Shown: positions 14,955-17,527 of the stretch, in pieces
How positions within the stretch are numbered: position 1 is the stretch's first letter
How the letters are laid out: every line of letters starts with the position of its first letter
Assembly: GCA_019425005.1 (NCBI GenBank)
Contig: JAHYYK010000019.1
Span: 22,031-39,557 of the forward strand
Reading direction: 5' to 3'
DNA length: 17,527 nucleotides
Source of the DNA: Collinsella sp.
Lineage (GTDB): Bacteria > Actinomycetota > Coriobacteriia > Coriobacteriales > Coriobacteriaceae
Translations under genes and position numbers: made by a program
The notes under the pieces: model-generated
Databases searched by the model: none
Told to the model about the DNA's origin: nothing
What the model saw: only the letters and a program-made list of their open reading frames with translations

Positions 14955-15668
14955 ATGGCAGAGCCGATGCTTTCCGTCTACAACATCAACGTCTGGTACG
15001 GCGCCATCCACGCCATCAAGGACATCTCCTTTAACGTCAACGAGGGCGAGATCGTGGCCCTGATTGGTGCCAACGGCGCTGGCAAGTCCACGACGCTTAA
15101 GACCGTCTCGGGCCTGCTGCGCTCTAAGACCGGCTCCATCAAGTTTATGGGCGAGGACATTACCCATACGCCCGCTGATAAGCTGGTTGGTAAGGGCCTG
15201 GCTCAGGTCCCCGAGGGCCGTCGCGCCTTTTTGCAGATGACGGTCGAGGAAAACCTGGAGATGGGCGCCTACACGCAGCCCAAGTCCACGGTTGCTCCGG
15301 GCCTTGAGCGCGTCTACGAGCAGTTCCCGCGCCTGAAGGAGCGCCGTCGCCAGGTCGCCGGCACCCTTTCGGGCGGCGAGCAGCAGATGCTCGTTATGGG
15401 CCGCGCCCTTATGAGCAACCCCAAGCTGCTCATGCTCGATGAGCCTTCCATGGGCCTGGCGCCGATCCTGATTGAGCAGATCTTCCAAATTGTCGAGGAC
15501 CTGCACAAGGCCGGCACCACGGTGCTTCTGGTCGAGCAAAACGCGCAGATGGCGCTTTCCATCGCCACACGCGGTTACGTGCTCGAGACCGGCAAGATCA
15601 CCATGACCGGCACCGGCCAAGAGCTCCTGCACGACGATAACGTCCGCAAGGCCTATCTCGGTGGCTAA
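14955..15668 (+). CDS. livF: Branched-chain amino acid ABC transporter ATPase LivF
   Basis: Second ATPase subunit, 237 residues, forming the heterodimer with LivG. Walker A GANGAGKST at 38-46, VPEGRR at 86-91, signature LSGGEQQ at 138-144, Walker B LLMLDEP at 158-164. The switch position reads VEQN with Gln instead of His, which is normal for LivF proteins and not a defect. The ATG follows the livG stop with no gap and has AGGGGGAG upstream. It is the last gene of the liv operon; a hairpin starts 3 bp after its stop. Confidence 0.96.
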   Translation: MAEPMLSVYNINVWYGAIHAIKDISFNVNEGEIVALIGANGAGKSTTLKTVSGLLRSKTGSIKFMGEDITHTPADKLVGKGLAQVPEGRRAFLQMTVEENLEMGAYTQPKSTVAPGLERVYEQFPRLKERRRQVAGTLSGGEQQMLVMGRALMSNPKLLMLDEPSMGLAPILIEQIFQIVEDLHKAGTTVLLVEQNAQMALSIATRGYVLETGKITMTGTGQELLHDDNVRKAYLGG

Positions 15669-15671
15669 CTA

Positions 15672-15699
15672 GTTACGCGGTTTTACCAAACCGCGTAAC
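15672..15699 (+). terminator. Hairpin immediately after livF
   Basis: A perfect 12-bp stem, GTTACGCGGTTT with AAACCGCGTAAC, and a 4-nt loop (15684-15687). No T-run follows on either strand, so it is not a classical intrinsic terminator, but its place 3 bp after the last liv stop codon suggests a transcript-end role. Confidence 0.55.
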
Positions 15700-15712
15700 G
15701 GCTCGACGCTGC

Positions 15713-15811
15713 AAGCCCGCCAGCGCGGCAATCTGCCTTTCAACTTCGGCGGCATGACCAGAAGGTCAATACCGCCTTGTTTCAAGGCACCTTGCTCGCT
15801 CTGGCGGGCTT
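15713..15811 (-). ncRNA. Candidate structured RNA or structured intergenic element
   Basis: A 99-bp element closed by perfect 11-bp arms (AAGCCCGCCAG at 15713-15723, CTGGCGGGCTT at 15801-15811). Read on the minus strand it contains, inside these arms, a GCCTTG-AAA-CAAGGC stem, a 12-bp hairpin GGCGGUAU/AUGCCGCC plus GACC/GGUC with one bulge and a UUCU loop (15748-15776), and a short GGCA/UGCC stem. One pair in the main hairpin is G-U on the minus strand but an A-C mismatch on the plus strand, favouring a minus-strand RNA. No promoter was identified. A Collinsella-1 RNA motif is described in the literature; I cannot tell whether this is it. Confidence 0.4.
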
Positions 15812-15844
15812 TCGCTGTCGTTGTCAAAACATCGACGTTGGGGG

Positions 15845-15900
15845 TAGTCGTTGGGGACGTTCTTGAATGACTAGTCGTTTAAGAACGTCCCCAACGACTA
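15845..15900. repeat. Perfect palindromic repeat with 20-bp arms
   Basis: Arms at 15845-15864 and 15881-15900 are exact inverted copies, beginning TAGTCGTTGGGGACG, with a 16-nt loop. The loop holds a second TAGTCGTT (15872-15879), which could pair with the terminal AACGACTA instead, giving an alternative hairpin. No gene overlaps it. It resembles dispersed intergenic palindromes (REP/MITE-like). An 11-base match to its arm recurs beside the IS remnant at 17424. Confidence 0.75.
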
Positions 15901-15908
15901 GGTCAAAA

Positions 15909-15974
15909 GGCTCCGAGCGCGGCGTGCTCACGCCCGTCGTGGTGTGCCCGAAGGGGGATGGCTACTACGAGCTC
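15909..15974 (+). pseudogene. Possible ParB-like coding remnant
   Basis: In the frame starting at 15909 the translation GSERGVLTPVVVCPKGDGYYEL resembles the stretch just before the AGERR box of ParB/Spo0J-type nuclease domains, but the box itself is absent and the reading turns into unrelated residues. No ribosome site or proper start is visible, and the likely coding strand further right is the opposite one. Could be chance; listed because it sits between a palindrome and a truncated gene. Confidence 0.2.
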
Positions 15975-15976
15975 GA

Positions 15977-16240
15977 TCATTTGCGAGGAGAAGACGAACC
16001 AGCCGTTGCAGATCCAATATGGATCTCGCCAACCTCGGCAAGCTGCTCGATGAGTGGAAGCCCTGTCGGGTCGTCTATTTCAACACCACCCAGAATGATG
16101 GTGTCATCGCGCAGGTCGACCTGTGTGTTGAACACAGCGAGGTTAAAGCCGGAGGCCACAAATCCGATAGCAGCCAGGACGAGCCCCGTGGCAACAAGCC
16201 CACCCGCTACGGCAAGGTAAATCTTTTTTACGCTGGACAT
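15977..16240 (-). CDS. Small membrane-anchored protein, probably truncated DUF4097-type
   Basis: An 87-residue protein with a short basic start (MSSVKK), one strong membrane segment (about residues 7-32), then an extracytoplasmic stretch with DDTIILGGVEIDDP and a Ser-rich end. Position and N-terminus fit the third gene of PadR-DUF1700-DUF4097 operons, whose products are normally much longer with a beta-strand repeat region. Here the frame stops before any such region, next to the 15845-15900 palindrome. The ATG has AAGGAG at 7 nt spacing and lies 14 bp after the DUF1700 stop, so translation signals are intact. Likely 3'-truncated; a genuine short protein is possible. Function unknown. Confidence 0.6.
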   Translation of the reverse strand: MSSVKKIYLAVAGGLVATGLVLAAIGFVASGFNLAVFNTQVDLRDDTIILGGVEIDDPTGLPLIEQLAEVGEIHIGSATAGSSSPRK

Positions 16241-16254
16241 GTTTGCACTCCTTC

Positions 16255-16887
16255 CTATGCCGTAAGCGGCGCCGCTTCAGCGCCCCTGCGGCTCTTATTG
16301 CCTCGATCTTTCCAGAAGGGCGAAACGGCTTTCTTCGCCCAAAGGGCAGAAAGGCGCGCGATCTGCTTGGACGCCATCCAGGCGCCGGCTCCCGCGAGGA
16401 GCGCCACACCGATGGAAGCGAATCCCATTCCCATCGAGGTTAAAACGTACGGAACATGCCCGATAATGATGCCGTCCACGGTGAACAGGAGCCCCACCAC
16501 GCCCGCGCCCCCGAATGCCGCGGCCACGATCCACACGCAGAGCGCAAGAACCCAAATGCAGATGTAGACTGTAGCGGCAACGGCGACGAACGCGAACAGC
16601 AGCGGAATCCATACCGGAGAGCCCACGATGGCGAGCGCCCATAGAAGCGCCGTGCTCTTGCGCTTGGTCCTCGCAATTGCGCGCGGCACGGCGGGCAGTT
16701 CGTCGAGCGTTGCCTCGGCGACCTCACCGAGCGTGCCCATGGCGGCCACAGCCTCGGCCTCCGTCATGCCGTCCTCCATACGGTCGGCGATGGCCTCCGC
16801 GTAGAACTCCTGCGTTTCCTTTACCTGATCTGCCGGCAGACAGGCCAGAAGCTCGCCCAGCCGGTTCAAGAACTCATCGCGCGTCAT
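16255..16887 (-). CDS. DUF1700 (HAAS-domain) membrane protein
   Basis: 210 residues. The N-terminal 60 residues form the soluble helical HAAS/DUF1700 module, with MTRDEFLNRLGELLACLP at the start and the acidic ADRMEDGMTEAEAVAAMG helix-turn region at 35-51. Then come three to four membrane segments between about 78 and 171 and a short basic cytosolic tail. Proteins of this type are commonly encoded next to PadR regulators and are thought to act in membrane stress sensing or signalling; the exact role is not established. The ATG has AAGGGAG upstream and overlaps the padR stop by 14 bp, showing translational coupling. Confidence 0.85.
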   Translation of the reverse strand: MTRDEFLNRLGELLACLPADQVKETQEFYAEAIADRMEDGMTEAEAVAAMGTLGEVAEATLDELPAVPRAIARTKRKSTALLWALAIVGSPVWIPLLFAFVAVAATVYICIWVLALCVWIVAAAFGGAGVVGLLFTVDGIIIGHVPYVLTSMGMGFASIGVALLAGAGAWMASKQIARLSALWAKKAVSPFWKDRGNKSRRGAEAAPLTA

Positions 16888-17194
16888 GGTGCGCTCCCTT
16901 CACGTAACTGTAGATTTCCTGCACGGATGGCCATTCGGCGAGGAACTCGGCGATACGCTCATGCCCGGTGTCCGTGATGCGGTAGTACCTTCGCAGCCGC
17001 CCGTTGTGCTCGGCGGAGCGCGCCGTGATGCACCCTGCCTTCTCCAGGCGCTTGAGCAACGGATAGAGCGTGGACTCCGTGAGCCCCATGCTCGCGGGCA
17101 CGTCCTTCACGATCTGATAGCCGTAGGATTCCTCGCCCGAGACGGCCGCGAGCACGCAGGCCTCGAGGAAGCCGCGCTTCATCTGTGCCTCCAT
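16874..17194 (-). CDS. PadR-family transcriptional regulator
   Basis: Small winged-helix DNA-binding protein of 106 residues, the minimal PadR size (subfamily without a long C-terminal domain). Family landmarks: YGYQIVK at 24-30, STLYPLLKRLEKAG at 41-54 for the recognition helix region, and GRLRRYYRIT at 65-74 for the wing. The ATG at 17194 follows a strong AAAGGAGGTG ribosome site. The open frame continues upstream to 17404, but that extension crosses the promoter and is not coding. First gene of a padR-DUF1700-DUF4097-like operon. Inverted repeats over its own promoter suggest that it represses itself, as is usual for PadR proteins. Confidence 0.93.
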   Translation of the reverse strand: MEAQMKRGFLEACVLAAVSGEESYGYQIVKDVPASMGLTESTLYPLLKRLEKAGCITARSAEHNGRLRRYYRITDTGHERIAEFLAEWPSVQEIYSYVKGAHHDAR

Positions 17195-17210
17195 CCGCAC
17201 ACCTCCTTTC

Positions 17211-17257
17211 GTAGTATACTGTGTAACACCTACTATATGACACATAGTATATGATGT
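17211..17257. promoter_or_regulatory. Putative PadR operator cluster
   Basis: Several inverted repeats overlap the padR promoter: TACTAT/ATAGTA (17231-17236, 17244-17249; 7-nt spacer), ACAT-N8-ATGT (17242-17257), and the 8-bp palindrome AGTATACT (17213-17220). The ACAT/ATGT spacing resembles PadR-family operators, which typically place ATGT and ACAT half-sites about 8 bp apart, here with inverted polarity. Confidence 0.6.
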
Positions 17258-17260
17258 CAA
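17232..17260 (-). promoter_or_regulatory. Near-consensus promoter of the padR operon
   Basis: On the minus strand TTGACA (17255-17260, consensus -35), exactly 17 bp spacer, TATAGT (17232-17237, 5 of 6 for -10). Transcription would start near 17225, about 30 bp before the padR start codon. Best promoter match in the window. Confidence 0.85.
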
Positions 17261-17434
17261 CAGTTGTCGTATAGGGAGCCCGGTCTGTCTGTCCCCGGTA
17301 TAGCGACGAGTGTCGGTTGACGCATCGCGCGAAACACCAACCAGTGCTCCTTTGATGCAACTCTCATTCGACCACATTTCTGAGCAGCTACCTTCCCGCA
17401 CCAAAGCGTGCCTGATCCTGGGATAGTCGTTGGG

Positions 17435-17527
17435 TGTTCCTATAGTTTTGTCAACCTTCGACGCTACTCCCGGTAGGGCACCCGGTCGCGCATCACGGCG
17501 TATATCGCCCTGAGCCGCTTCCTCGCG
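17435..17527 (-). mobile_element. Probable end of an IS110-like insertion sequence
   Basis: Comprises the partial transposase and its short non-coding flank (17435-17463). IS110 elements lack terminal inverted repeats, so the exact border cannot be set from one end. I place it near 17435 because the bases just outside (17424-17434) equal part of the palindrome at 15845. The remaining gap up to the padR promoter (17261-17423) shows no gene or clear structure. Confidence 0.4.
17464..17527 (-). CDS. C-terminal end of an IS110-family-like transposase, partial
   Basis: The last 20 codons and stop of a minus-strand frame entering from the right edge. The peptide ARKRLRAIYAVMRDRVPYRE resembles the C-terminus of IS110/IS116-type (DEDD) transposases, which often end in LR.IYA..RD..PY. 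Only the very end is in the window, so catalytic residues cannot be checked. No protein-coding signal continues to the left of the stop at 17464-17466. Confidence 0.5.
   Translation of the reverse strand, partial: ARKRLRAIYAVMRDRVPYRE

Noticed and set aside
15535..15546. LivF lacking its switch histidine
   Set aside because: VEQN with Gln at this position is usual for LivF proteins, so it is not a defect.
14055..15632. A 525-codon minus-strand frame opposite livG/livF
   Set aside because: Antisense shadow of two ATPases with intact Walker motifs; no family resemblance.
15669..15976. A hidden small protein gene in the gap after livF
   Set aside because: No frame with a ribosome site and protein-like composition is present; the stretch is explained by hairpins, the structured element and the palindrome.
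17195..17404. N-terminal extension of PadR
   Set aside because: It would cross a near-consensus promoter and lies upstream of a strong ribosome site for the 17194 start; the residues do not match the family.

Overview
The window looks like a GC-rich chromosomal segment from a gut actinobacterium of the Coriobacteriia, most likely Collinsella or a close relative. This is inferred from codon style, the single-chain PurL, the gene types and the intergenic palindromes. No rRNA, tRNA or marker gene is present to prove it.

Left part (1-9117), mostly housekeeping. Minus strand: an EamA/DMT-type exporter running off the left edge, then purL (single-chain FGAM synthase) with a clear intrinsic terminator. 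Plus strand: a CPA2-type cation:proton antiporter with an unusual charged C-terminal tail, followed by a three-fold array of inverted repeats and a strong terminator. Minus strand: an SDR oxidoreductase that resembles the BaiA bile-acid dehydrogenases, then homoserine dehydrogenase (hom) with a C-terminal ACT domain and its own terminator.

Middle part (9369-15668), a complete plus-strand branched-chain amino acid (HAAT-type) ABC importer: two closely related substrate-binding lipoproteins in tandem, then livH, livM, livG and livF. The last four genes are tightly packed (adjacent or overlapping). The two binding-protein genes have longer spacers: a strikingly AT-rich, probably regulatory spacer between them, and hairpins between the second one and livH. 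This suggests separate tuning of the binding proteins and the membrane/ATPase core.

Right part (15669-17527), accessory in character. It holds a hairpin just after livF, a compact structured element of about 100 nt (possible minus-strand RNA), a perfect 20-bp-arm palindrome, and a leftward padR / DUF1700 / DUF4097-like operon whose third gene appears cut short. The padR promoter is near consensus and overlaps inverted repeats suited to autoregulation. At the right edge is the C-terminal end of what looks like an IS110-family transposase, and the sequence just outside it repeats 11 bases of the palindrome arm.

The most interesting material is intergenic: two distinct inverted-repeat families, a structured element whose wobble pairs favour one strand, and a possible IS110 insertion into a palindrome copy. 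I did not find a defence system, CRISPR array or biosynthetic cluster.
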